The notes under the pieces are model-generated. The model was given only the letters and a program-made list of their open reading frames with translations, was not told the origin of the DNA and searched no databases. This document shows positions 1 through 7,551 of a stretch of DNA of 29,544 nucleotides, one piece after another; position 1 is the stretch's first letter, and every line of letters begins with the position of its first letter. The stretch lies in the IMG/VR virus record IMGVR_UViG_3300046009_007651, positions 1 to 29,544 of that record; one strand, given 5' to 3'. Position numbers and translations under genes: made by a program. This DNA is from a virus.

Positions 1-2202
1 GAGATATTCTGTTTCACCACTTAATAATCTGGTGTATGCCTCACTACAACCTGAAGGATACTGATAGAATCCTAAACAATCTCCCGCAAACGCAGAACTG
101 CTCGAAATATTCAAAGAATTTATACAGCTAGAATAAGGACCTATTGGGGCTGTCATGTAATTCAAATAGAGTGTATTTTGATCTGACACACAATCAATTG
201 GCGGGGTAATGCTACCTGTTGATGTAAGAGTCAAACCTGACCATAAAACTGACTGAGGTCCCATAGATGATGGGAAACCTGCAGGTACCGGTAAACCTAT
301 AAATTGATTCGGCAATGTTGCCGCGACTGAAGCAGAATTACAAAATTTTGATTTGTTAGGGTTTCCACCAAATAACTTTTCTTTGTAATCCACATAAGTA
401 CTTGTGTTTATTAATGATTCATCATTTACATATCCCAAATATTCATTATTACCGACACTTAAGTAATAACCATCATTAGTTATAATTGCATTACTTAGTT
501 CAGACGGATCTTCACAAATATCAAACACAACACCTGCAGTGAGATAGGATGCGTTGATGGATCCGTCAATTGTTAATTGTGTAAAACCTGCAGGATTTGT
601 TATTGTTAATATAATTGATCCTTCAGCACTACCTGTGGTTGGGGTTGGGGGCGTTGTTGAAATAGTATTTCCCGATATTGTAATTTTACAATTAGCACAA
701 GAAGATAGTGTAGGAATCCCATTGTTTGTTGTAAAAGTGTAAGTTTCTGCAAAATTCTGCGATGGAACCCAACTCATATTAATAAAACGGATTGATATAG
801 ATTCTATTGAAGTTGCAAATGTCAAAGTGTAAACTCCGCCCGGAGGGCTACCATTTGGGACATTCCCCATAATTCCGCATGGATTTGTTGAGTCACCGAC
901 TATTGGGCACGGATCACTTGGTGAAACCGAGGATGGAAGTTCTTTTACTGCGTTGTATGGGATTGATGACCCAGTTATAGAAATACCATTCCAAGTTATA
1001 ACAGGATTAGTTTCAGGTATGGGTGGTGTAATAAAAGATGTACAACATTCAAAAAATGTGGGTGTTGGCGTGGGTGTTGGTGTGGGTGTTGGCGTAATTG
1101 TTGATGTAGGTGTAGGTGTTGGTGTTGGTGTTGGTGTTGGTGATGCTGGAGCACAAGTGTGGATTTGACATTCCCAACCACATTCTAAACAAGGTAACTG
1201 ACCACAACTACAACCACATTGTGGTGTTGGGTTTCCATTACAAACATTACAACCATAATTAACATGAGGATCATGTTGATTATTTTGCGATCTCGGCGGG
1301 TAAACATAAATACATCTACTATTTGTAACACCTGTATTACAACAAGCACAAGTCTCAATACAATTATAAAGAGGTGTTGTAACTCTTGTGTACCCACTGT
1401 AATTCCAAGGACTTCCGTTTGCATGATGATAAAATTTGTTTTCAGCTCTTGTACCCCAATAAAAAAATATGTTTTTATTTTGAGGGTAGATATCATTTAA
1501 AGTAGTTTGACCCGGACCTGGTTCATATTCATTTATCAATCTTGGCTTGAGTAACATCTCAACAGTCCAACCTTTATTTACCCTTTCAGGAAGAATTTCA
1601 TAATCATAACCAAAAAGTTTATAAAATCCTTGATAAAAACCTCCGTATAATTCGTGATATTTACCAACCGCAATATTATCTTTTGACACTACTTCGTATA
1701 GTGTTTGGTCCGTAATTGCCGAAAAACGATTATAAGTTCCAGTATACCCCGTAACTTGGAATAATTTCATCCTTCTATCAAAGTAAAATCTTTGGTATTT
1801 TAAGAAGTCGTTAAAAAGTCCGTTTGTAAATGTGATAGTTTCTCCTGTCATTTTATCAACAAGACCATTATCAATACCCGTCAAACCAATATCACATGCG
1901 GTCTCAACGTCAAAACAATCTATTCTTAAACCATCAGGTTCGTAATAATTTTGGGAAACAAATATATTACTCTTATCATAATTTCCATATGTAAGTGTCT
2001 TAGGAATCCAAGTTAATGGGTTATCAATATCATAATACACAGGTAATTTCTTCCCATATGTTTGAGCGATCAAATATGGAGAAAAAACTACCTCTTCATT
2101 AAAGCTTCTTTCGTCTGATGCTAATGACATATCTTGCCCATCGTAGATCAGTTGTAACTTTAATTTTTGGTAATTATATTGATTTATATTCTGATAAGCC
2201 AT
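1..2202 (-). CDS. Large Cys-rich virion/fibre-like protein with Pro-Thr linker, partial (C-terminus beyond left edge)
   Basis: An open minus-strand frame runs from ATG at 2202 to position 1 without a stop, giving the first 734 residues (start MAYQNINQYNYQKLKL). The N-terminal ~270 residues are rich in Tyr, Phe and Asn. The stretch around residues 215-265 (KGWTVEMLLKPR, then IFFYWGTR) resembles strands of a concanavalin/LamG-like jelly roll. Residues 281-350 hold 14 cysteines in pairs and triplets (for example CGCSCG and CLECGWEC). A 28-residue Pro-Thr run (355-382) follows, then ECC and a Gly/Ser/Thr-rich region of beta type. Pro-Thr runs are typical flexible linkers, so this is most likely a modular surface or tail-fibre protein. 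It is divergent from the gene at 2255, with late-type promoter motifs in the 52-base gap. The coding frame is certain; the role is inferred from composition and context. Confidence 0.82.
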   Translation of the reverse strand, partial: MAYQNINQYNYQKLKLQLIYDGQDMSLASDERSFNEEVVFSPYLIAQTYGKKLPVYYDIDNPLTWIPKTLTYGNYDKSNIFVSQNYYEPDGLRIDCFDVETACDIGLTGIDNGLVDKMTGETITFTNGLFNDFLKYQRFYFDRRMKLFQVTGYTGTYNRFSAITDQTLYEVVSKDNIAVGKYHELYGGFYQGFYKLFGYDYEILPERVNKGWTVEMLLKPRLINEYEPGPGQTTLNDIYPQNKNIFFYWGTRAENKFYHHANGSPWNYSGYTRVTTPLYNCIETCACCNTGVTNSRCIYVYPPRSQNNQHDPHVNYGCNVCNGNPTPQCGCSCGQLPCLECGWECQIHTCAPASPTPTPTPTPTPTSTITPTPTPTPTPTPTFFECCTSFITPPIPETNPVITWNGISITGSSIPYNAVKELPSSVSPSDPCPIVGDSTNPCGIMGNVPNGSPPGGVYTLTFATSIESISIRFINMSWVPSQNFAETYTFTTNNGIPTLSSCANCKITISGNTISTTPPTPTTGSAEGSIILTITNPAGFTQLTIDGSINASYLTAGVVFDICEDPSELSNAIITNDGYYLSVGNNEYLGYVNDESLINTSTYVDYKEKLFGGNPNKSKFCNSASVAATLPNQFIGLPVPAGFPSSMGPQSVLWSGLTLTSTGSITPPIDCVSDQNTLYLNYMTAPIGPYSSCINSLNISSSSAFAGDCLGFYQYPSGCSEAYTRLLSGETEYL
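1057..1140. repeat. Low-complexity GGTGTT-type repeat encoding a Pro-Thr linker
   Basis: Imperfect hexamer repeats (GGTGTT, GGTGTG, GGCGTN) on the plus strand read as alternating Pro and Thr codons in the minus-strand gene, residues 355-382, with one interruption (Ser-Thr-Ile). The repeat can change length by slippage in steps of six bases without breaking the frame. It also creates Gly-Val and His-Gln pseudo-ORFs in the other frames. Confidence 0.9.
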
Positions 2203-2211
2203 CGTTTTAAC

Positions 2212-2219
2212 TATAAATA
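2212..2219 (+). promoter_or_regulatory. T4-type late promoter motif TATAAATA
   Basis: This is an exact match to the T4 late -10 consensus. It ends 35 bases before the ATG at 2255, leaving room for a short leader. No -35 element is evident, as expected for gp55-dependent late promoters. A gp55-like sigma gene lies in the window at 15104. Confidence 0.55.
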
Positions 2220-2232
2220 CCACACATCAAAG

Positions 2233-2240
2233 TATTTATT
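2233..2240 (-). promoter_or_regulatory. Candidate divergent late promoter AATAAATA
   Basis: Read on the minus strand this is AATAAATA, one mismatch from TATAAATA. It lies 30 bases upstream of the ATG at 2202 and would drive the large partial gene. In AT-rich DNA a single-mismatch octamer is weak evidence on its own. Confidence 0.35.
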
Positions 2241-2254
2241 GTAAAAAAGTGAAC

Positions 2255-3139
2255 ATGTTAGAATTTGGAAAAGAATATTTTGAAAAGCCTTATTATTTTT
2301 ATCTTAAAGATAAAGGTGATAAATTTAGTGTTTATTATTCTGTATCGGAAACTATTAAGGAATCAAGAGAATCTGACGAAGAGGTTGAATTCTTAAAAGA
2401 AGATTTTAGTAAAATAATAAAATTCATAAAAAAACTTTTTAAATCAGGTAAAAAATTTACAAAAGAACAAATAAAAAAATTATTAAACTTTTTTAAATCT
2501 AAAGGGGATAAAAAAGTTGATGGTGAATTACAAGAATTTGTTGGTAGCGATGGATCATTTACCAATTCAAGTATACCAATGTTAAATCAAAGACTTGTTA
2601 CAAAAAATACAATGGATCAAACGGTTAAGATGACTAGAGCAAATCAGTTTCCATTTATAAGAGTGTACTATGGTGAATCTGAAGAAGAACAGGAAAATTT
2701 AATTGATGAAGTTGATATGTCCGATGCTTTTGGTTATGAAGAAACGAAAGAAGCCAAAAGTTATAAAGAAGCATCTAAAATATTAAAACAAATGGGGGTT
2801 GAAGATCCTTTTGAAAGAAATGAAAGATTAGAAACTATGGGATTTGATCCTGAATACGATAAACAATTAAATATGATCAAGAAAAAAGGTCATGGTAAAA
2901 ATTGGTTTACCAAAAGAAGATTGTCTGAGTTAGAAAAAGGAAAAATGGAAAAAATGATTGATGAAATTGTTTTAGGTAAAAAGAAAAAAAATGATGACAT
3001 AGTTAAAAAAACTAAAGATGAATCAGATTCTACTATGTCAAAATTGTTAATTAGAAACTTAGAATCCATCAAACATTTGGCAGACAAAGAAGGTTTGGAT
3101 ATAAGGGATTTATTAAAAAAAATTAAAGATAGTGAATAG
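2255..3139 (+). CDS. Unrecognised charged phage protein (294 aa)
   Basis: I do not recognise this family. The ATG at 2255 is chosen; an in-frame GTG two codons earlier (2249) is possible. The protein is highly charged. Residues ~40-85 form a Lys-rich amphipathic stretch (repeated FxKKLFK and KKLLNFFK). The middle contains an Asn/Thr-rich segment and an acidic one (ESEEEQENLIDEVD). The C-terminus is a predicted helix with a Leu/Ile pattern (LLIRNLESIKHLADKEGL). It is the first gene of a five-gene plus-strand unit behind a TATAAATA motif and overlaps the next gene by 8 bases. Expression timing is therefore probably late, and a virion or head-associated role is possible but not shown by the sequence. 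Confidence 0.75.
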   Translation: MLEFGKEYFEKPYYFYLKDKGDKFSVYYSVSETIKESRESDEEVEFLKEDFSKIIKFIKKLFKSGKKFTKEQIKKLLNFFKSKGDKKVDGELQEFVGSDGSFTNSSIPMLNQRLVTKNTMDQTVKMTRANQFPFIRVYYGESEEEQENLIDEVDMSDAFGYEETKEAKSYKEASKILKQMGVEDPFERNERLETMGFDPEYDKQLNMIKKKGHGKNWFTKRRLSELEKGKMEKMIDEIVLGKKKKNDDIVKKTKDESDSTMSKLLIRNLESIKHLADKEGLDIRDLLKKIKDSE

Positions 3140-3602
3140 TCAATTATACAATAAAACAATTGAATTACCTGAAGAGGTAACAAAGTATCTACAACAATGT
3201 TTTGATATGTTCCCAAATTCTGATCAATCAATTGAAGGTCATAAAAGGAATGAGGAATTAAGAAACAGTGGTTATGTCACATATCAACAATTAGGTAGGA
3301 TGAAAAATTGGTTTGATGGTTATAGAGGTGACGGTAAAGATGCTCCTTATATTTTAAATGGTGCGGATTATGTTAGAAATTGGGTAAATCAAACATTAAC
3401 AGATATGAGAAATGGTGATAATTTCTCTAATCAAACTAAACAAGATTTCGTACCTGACGAAGTAGGCGACGAATTAAAAGATAATTTAGGTTGGCTGGCA
3501 GATATGAATAGACCTTCAAAAGAACACAGTACATTTGTACAAGATATAAAATTGAAAGAAGACCTGCAAAGGATAAATTTAATAATGAAAAAAATAATTT
3601 AA
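3132..3602 (+). CDS. Unrecognised phage protein (156 aa)
   Basis: The start is a GTG at 3132, overlapping the end of the previous gene by 8 bases, which suggests translational coupling. The next Met is 24 codons in and would leave a gap. The protein has Trp-rich segments (MKNWFDGYRGDG, YVRNWVNQTL, LGWLADM) and looks like a compact soluble helical domain. No catalytic motif or membrane segment is visible and I do not recognise the family. Its place in a unit of small proteins between a large virion gene and a terminator suggests a late, possibly virion-related product. Confidence 0.75.
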   Translation: MNSQLYNKTIELPEEVTKYLQQCFDMFPNSDQSIEGHKRNEELRNSGYVTYQQLGRMKNWFDGYRGDGKDAPYILNGADYVRNWVNQTLTDMRNGDNFSNQTKQDFVPDEVGDELKDNLGWLADMNRPSKEHSTFVQDIKLKEDLQRINLIMKKII

Positions 3603-3603
3603 G

Positions 3604-3891
3604 ATGCCAGAAATTGAAAGATTGGACTATAGTCAACCCGCAAACGATTTAACAGCAATTGCGGATATTGAAAGAAAAAGATTAATTGTTAAAAATGATT
3701 ATTTAACATCTAATCAGTATTCTGCTGTTAATAAAGATGCCAAGTCGGATGGTGATGAATTTGGAAAAGGTACTGGTATTTTTTTAGATACTAGTAACGG
3801 TGGCTCAAGAACTGATAATTCGGAAAGAATCAGTGAAGTAAAATTAAATGAATATCAACCAAACAAACCTTATACCACACCGTCAGCATAA
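3604..3891 (+). CDS. Small polar unrecognised protein (95 aa)
   Basis: It starts one base after the previous stop, and its TAA overlaps the next ATG by one base (TAATG), so it is a tightly coupled member of the 2255-4890 unit. The product is polar and rich in Asp, Asn, Ser and Gly. It has a short helical N-terminal part (IADIERKRLIVKNDYL) followed by a probably disordered Gly/Ser/Asp-rich tail ending in YTTPSA. No family is recognised. Confidence 0.7.
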   Translation: MPEIERLDYSQPANDLTAIADIERKRLIVKNDYLTSNQYSAVNKDAKSDGDEFGKGTGIFLDTSNGGSRTDNSERISEVKLNEYQPNKPYTTPSA

Positions 3892-4289
3892 TGAAACTTT
3901 ACAATACATTCAAAAATCTTATTGTTGAGGTAGCCTCTATTGACAAAGTTGTGGATGCAATTAAAAGTAGGAAAAAAGTTGTAATTTATTATGATGGTGA
4001 TGAACCAGGTGGTAAAGGATTAAGAGTTATCGAACCTGTTTGTTACGGATATAGTAAATCGGATAATCCTGTTTTAAGAGCTTGGGATTATGAAGGAGCT
4101 TCACACACAGCGTATTTAGGTAAGAAACCTTTACCGGGTTGGAGATTGTTTAGAATTGATAAAATAACATACCTACAACCAACAGCGGAAGTTTTTAATG
4201 AGGTTAGACCAAATTACAACCCAAATGGGGATAGGAGTATGTCTAGAGTTATCATAAACGCAAAATTTGACACAGAAAACGAACAATAA
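3891..4289 (+). CDS. Lone WYL-like domain protein with capsid-targeting-like N-terminus (132 aa)
   Basis: Residues ~18-100 follow the WYL-domain pattern: a helix (VDAIKSRKKVVIYYDG), then RVIEPVCYGYSK, then VLRAWDYEG, and RLFRIDKITYLQPTAEVF at the end. WYL domains are usually ligand or nucleic-acid sensors joined to an HTH, but here there is no HTH or partner domain. The N-terminus, MKLYNTFKNLIVE|VAS, resembles the capsid-targeting peptides of T4 internal head proteins (recalled as MKTYQEFI-E) and contains I-V-E, which fits the [L/I]-x-E cleavage rule of gp21-type proteases. The ATG overlaps the previous stop by one base. WYL assignment is from pattern recognition; packaging in the head is an inference. 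Confidence 0.7.
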   Translation: MKLYNTFKNLIVEVASIDKVVDAIKSRKKVVIYYDGDEPGGKGLRVIEPVCYGYSKSDNPVLRAWDYEGASHTAYLGKKPLPGWRLFRIDKITYLQPTAEVFNEVRPNYNPNGDRSMSRVIINAKFDTENEQ

Positions 4290-4290
4290 T

Positions 4291-4890
4291 ATGAATAGTG
4301 AAAATGATTTAATTAAAAGATTAATGGTCTCTAAAAAAATAATGGAGAAACATGATCAAATGGGTAGAGGATCTCAGGACCCATTTAATTCGACACCAAT
4401 GTTAGAAAATTACCAACCTGTTAATGCTTCATATAATATACCTCAGGATATTTTACAGGAAGAACAAGTAAGACGACCTCAACAAGTTAATAATGAAGTC
4501 CCAACTGCGGACAGAATTGCAAATTCAAAATTACCTGATGAGATTAAAAGGTTAATGATGGAACACCCAATTGCACAACCAACAAGTTCATTAGGGGGAC
4601 CAACATTATCAACAGATTTAATAGATAAAGCGGCAAGATTAATGGCCGTTGATGCTAGTGGTAAACAAGTTTCAGAAACACCAAGAAGAAAAGAAAACAT
4701 AAATGAAAATTTAAACACACCTAACAATACAGGTTTAAAAGAAATGTTAAGAGAGGTTGTTGAGGAAGTTCTTTATGAAAATGGTTTAATTATGGAATCG
4801 GAGAGTAAATCTAATGAAATGTTTAAATTTAGAGTTGGTGATCACATATTTGAGGGTAAGGTCACTAAAATTAGAAAAGTATCAAAATAG
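4291..4890 (+). CDS. Unrecognised phage protein with central helix ending L-Y-E (199 aa)
   Basis: The start is placed at ATG 4291, one base after the preceding stop, rather than at an in-frame TTG 24 bases earlier. The N-terminal 140 residues are polar and low in structure (Asn, Pro, Gln, Ser). Residues 149-163 form an amphipathic helix (LKEMLREVVEEVLYE) like those in three other proteins of this window and end in L-x-E. The final ~25 residues (MFKFRVGDHIFEGKVTKIRKV) look like a small beta domain. It is the last gene of its unit, followed by a hairpin terminator. It may be a processed head or internal protein, but the family is unknown to me. Confidence 0.75.
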   Translation: MNSENDLIKRLMVSKKIMEKHDQMGRGSQDPFNSTPMLENYQPVNASYNIPQDILQEEQVRRPQQVNNEVPTADRIANSKLPDEIKRLMMEHPIAQPTSSLGGPTLSTDLIDKAARLMAVDASGKQVSETPRRKENINENLNTPNNTGLKEMLREVVEEVLYENGLIMESESKSNEMFKFRVGDHIFEGKVTKIRKVSK

Positions 4891-4913
4891 TCAAGTTCCT
4901 GACTTTTGTTCCA

Positions 4914-4938
4914 CCCACCCCAAAAAGGTGGGTTTTTT
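4914..4938 (+). terminator. Rho-independent terminator after the 2255-4890 unit
   Basis: The stem CCCACC (4914-4919) pairs with GGTGGG (4927-4932) across a 7-base loop and is followed directly by six T. It closes the upstream unit and separates it from the glycosyltransferase region. Confidence 0.85.
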
Positions 4939-4989
4939 GTTATTGATATTTCAAGTAAAAAGGTTTATTATTTTGATAAATTCTTAAAA

Positions 4990-6204
4990 ATGCAAAAAAT
5001 ACAAGTATTAGTTTTACCATCAGATAAAGCGGGTGTTGGTAGATATAGATCCGTAGATCCACACGTTAATCTACAAAATAATTTTCCACAAGAGTTTCAA
5101 ATCACAATTGATTATGAGCCAAAGTTACAAGATGAAAACTATTGGAAAAAATTCCAAATAGTACATTTCCATAGATCTATTGGTCAAGATTATGAATTAT
5201 GTTTAGAAATAATAAAAAAACTTAAGTCTTGGGGTATCGTGGTTGTTGGTGATATTGACGATTATTGGTTACCAACAAAAGAACACCCAATACATCAATT
5301 AATTGTATCTAACAAATTAAATGAAAAAATAATTGCAAATCTTAAAGCTTGTGATTATGTAATAACAACGACTGAATTATTCGCAATGGAAATTAAAAAA
5401 TTCAATAAAAACGTAGTTGTTTTTCCAAATGCGATAGACCCAAATGAACCACAGTTTAACGAACCTACTTTACCTTCGGAAAAAATTAGAGTTGGTTGGT
5501 TAGGAGGATCATCTCACTTACATGATCTTAAATTACTTGATGGTATGGTTTCTAAATTATCACCATTACAAGACAAACTTCAATATTATTTATGTGGTTT
5601 TGATACGAGAGGAGTTATCACTGAAATTAATCAAACAACAGGTGAGAAAAAAACAAGACCAATAAAACCCGAAGAAACCGTGTGGGTACAATACGAAAAA
5701 ATATTTACCAATAGTTACAATATAATTTCTCCAGAATATAAAACCTTTTTAGACCAATTCCAAGAGGGAGATTATCCGGCAATCCAAAATGAAAATTATG
5801 TTAGAGTTTGGACACGTCCTGTCGATTCATACGCAAGAAACTATTCAAAATTTGATATATCTTTAGCACCAATTAAAAACCACGTATTTAATAGACTTAA
5901 ATCACAATTAAAGGTTATTGAAGCTGGATTTTATAAAAAAGCATTAATTGCTTCAAATGTTGGCCCATATACAATTGATTTGAAAACCGCATATAGTAAT
6001 GGTAAATTTACTGATGGTAATGCCCTTTTAGTTGATGAGGTTAAATCACATAAAGATTGGTACTTATCAATTAAAAGATTAGTCGAAAACCCAAATATGA
6101 TACAAGATATGGGTGAAAGATTATATGAAACCGTTAAGGATCGATACGACCTAAATAAAGTATCAATAGAAAGAGCATCATTTTACAAATCTTTAATTAA
6201 ATAA
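4990..6204 (+). CDS. GT-B fold glycosyltransferase, GT4-like (404 aa)
   Basis: The start is placed at ATG 4990 (MQKIQVLVLPSDKAGVGRYR), because the frame extends upstream only through the terminator hairpin and would add an implausible MFHPPQKGG leader. The N-terminal half has the Rossmann-like pattern of GT-B enzymes (VHFHRSIGQD, VVVGDIDDYW, then TTTELFAMEIKKF and VVFPNAIDP). The C-terminal half opens with RVGWLGGSSHLHDL, a typical GT4 nucleotide-sugar half, and continues with FDISLAPIKNHVFNRLKS and KVIEAGFYKKALIASNVGP, where the Glu matches the usual EA element. It should transfer a sugar from a nucleotide donor in the cytoplasm; donor and acceptor cannot be told. It is the first gene of a long plus-strand unit. 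Confidence 0.85.
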   Translation: MQKIQVLVLPSDKAGVGRYRSVDPHVNLQNNFPQEFQITIDYEPKLQDENYWKKFQIVHFHRSIGQDYELCLEIIKKLKSWGIVVVGDIDDYWLPTKEHPIHQLIVSNKLNEKIIANLKACDYVITTTELFAMEIKKFNKNVVVFPNAIDPNEPQFNEPTLPSEKIRVGWLGGSSHLHDLKLLDGMVSKLSPLQDKLQYYLCGFDTRGVITEINQTTGEKKTRPIKPEETVWVQYEKIFTNSYNIISPEYKTFLDQFQEGDYPAIQNENYVRVWTRPVDSYARNYSKFDISLAPIKNHVFNRLKSQLKVIEAGFYKKALIASNVGPYTIDLKTAYSNGKFTDGNALLVDEVKSHKDWYLSIKRLVENPNMIQDMGERLYETVKDRYDLNKVSIERASFYKSLIK

Positions 6205-6207
6205 GTT

Positions 6208-6933
6208 ATGATTAATATCCCAATTACAAAAATTTTATTCTTAGATATAGAAACCGTTGGTGGTTGTGCGGATTACCAAACGTGTATTAAATCAAACCCA
6301 AGAGTTGCCGAACAATTTGATAAGTACTTCGATTGGTTTTTGAAAAGATTCCCCGAAGATAAAGAATGGGGTGAAGGTAGAACAACTGAAGAACATATGG
6401 ATATTGTCTTTAGAAAAAGAGCAGCTCTTGTTCCTGAATTTGCAAAAATTGTATGTGTTTCTATGGCATTTGTTTTAGATAACGGTGAAACAAAAAAACA
6501 AACATTCTCAGGTGATGATGAACATACATTACTTTTAGAAGTAAGAGATCTTTTAAATCGATGCCACAAATTAGATTTTTATCTTTGTGGTCATAATCTT
6601 AAAAACTTTGATATCCCTATGTTGGCAAAACGAATGATTGTTAATGGGATTATGCCATCAAAGATTCTTCCTTCATATGATACGAAACCTTGGGAGGTAA
6701 AAGCAATTGACACAAAAGAAATTTGGCAGTATGGTGCATACACGGCAATTGGTTCATTAGATTTAATGTGTGCTTGTTTAGACATTCCTACACCAAAAGA
6801 TGGTGAGGTAAATGGGGGTATGGTTCACGAAGCATACTGGAGTCACAATAAACTGAAAGAAATATCAGACTATTGTGAAAGAGATGTTGAGGTTTTGATT
6901 GATGCAATTATGAAATTAAAAAGTTTAAAATAA
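6208..6933 (+). CDS. DnaQ-like 3'-5' exonuclease, DEDDy type (241 aa)
   Basis: All three exonuclease motifs of the RNase H-like DEDD superfamily are visible: Exo I FLDIETVG (D13, E15), Exo II CGHNLKNFDIPML (D135) and Exo III YCERD (Y222, D226), the YX3D form that defines the DEDDy class. There is no polymerase domain, so this is a stand-alone nuclease similar to the predicted PolB-type exonuclease family. It would degrade DNA or RNA from the 3' end, perhaps in repair, recombination or host DNA breakdown. The gap to the upstream glycosyltransferase is 3 bases, and its stop overlaps the dUTPase ATG by one base, so it is co-transcribed and probably coupled with dUTPase. Confidence 0.88.
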   Translation: MINIPITKILFLDIETVGGCADYQTCIKSNPRVAEQFDKYFDWFLKRFPEDKEWGEGRTTEEHMDIVFRKRAALVPEFAKIVCVSMAFVLDNGETKKQTFSGDDEHTLLLEVRDLLNRCHKLDFYLCGHNLKNFDIPMLAKRMIVNGIMPSKILPSYDTKPWEVKAIDTKEIWQYGAYTAIGSLDLMCACLDIPTPKDGEVNGGMVHEAYWSHNKLKEISDYCERDVEVLIDAIMKLKSLK

Positions 6934-7532
6934 TGAGTGAGGATTTTAATAACGAAGAGAATGACCTAATAGATGATTTATTAAAATCATTTGATATTAA
7001 TGACATTGATAAAGTTGAGTTAGATGGATTGAACGATTATTTTGGTTTTGATGTTTTAAGTTTAGAAAAAGAAATGGAAAACTACCAAGACACCTTAGAG
7101 TTTAGATTTTCAAAATCAAATGACGACGCTAAAGACCCAAAATATGCGTACACATCGGATTCAGGATTTGATTTATATTCGGTAGAAGATAAATGGATCC
7201 ATCAAAATGATAGAGCATTAATTTCAACAGGATTACATTTAGACATTCCTGAAGGGTATGAAGTACAAGTAAGATCAAAAAGTGGATTGGCAATTAATCA
7301 AGGTCTTTTTGTATTAAACTCACCAGGAACGGTTGATGAAGGATACACAGGAGAAATTAAAGTTATTTTATTTAACACTACTAAAGAAAAAATTAAAATA
7401 CAAAAAGGTCAAAAAATTGCCCAAGCAGTCCTTTGTCCTGTTGTTAGCGGCAAATGGATATCGTTTGTTCAAGTTGATGACGTTAACTCTAAAGATAGAA
7501 ATGAAAATGGATTTGGTTCTACCGGAATATAA
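6933..7532 (+). CDS. dut: Trimeric dUTPase with acidic N-terminal extension (199 aa)
   Basis: All five dUTPase motifs are present in order: I SDSGFDLYS (75-83), II RSKSGLA (114-120), III GTVDEGYTGEIKV (132-144) with the catalytic Asp, IV GQKIAQAVL (159-167) and V RNENGFGSTG (189-198). The enzyme converts dUTP to dUMP and pyrophosphate, keeping uracil out of phage DNA and supplying dTMP precursor. It is longer than the usual ~150 aa because the first ~50 residues are a very acidic segment (EENDLIDDLL and after) that belongs to none of the motifs. The ATG overlaps the exonuclease stop. Confidence 0.95.
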   Translation: MSEDFNNEENDLIDDLLKSFDINDIDKVELDGLNDYFGFDVLSLEKEMENYQDTLEFRFSKSNDDAKDPKYAYTSDSGFDLYSVEDKWIHQNDRALISTGLHLDIPEGYEVQVRSKSGLAINQGLFVLNSPGTVDEGYTGEIKVILFNTTKEKIKIQKGQKIAQAVLCPVVSGKWISFVQVDDVNSKDRNENGFGSTGI

Positions 7533-7551
7533 AATTAAAATAATATAAATA

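Noticed and set aside
1057-1140. Possible CRISPR or regulatory repeat array
   Set aside because: The units are six bases, contiguous and in frame with a protein; there are no spacers.
953-1181. Short ORFs with Gly-Val and His-Gln repeats on either strand
   Set aside because: They are other-frame readings of the GGTGTT repeat inside the long open minus-strand frame from 2202, which has a consistent protein-like composition.
1185-1500. ORFs of 103 aa (minus) and 93 aa (plus)
   Set aside because: Both overlap the Cys-rich part of the large minus-strand gene, and their translations are low-complexity Val/Ile or Thr/Ile runs.
4906-4989. Upstream extension of the first glycosyltransferase
   Set aside because: The added 28 residues read through the hairpin terminator; the ATG at 4990 begins a normal GT-B first strand.
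7333-7548. 71-aa plus-strand ORF
   Set aside because: It is a frame shadow of the dUTPase gene, whose five motifs lie in the other frame.
7544-7551. Exact TATAAATA as a promoter of the tandem glycosyltransferase
   Set aside because: It abuts the ATG at 7552, so a late transcript would start inside the gene; it is more likely part of the A/T-rich initiation region.
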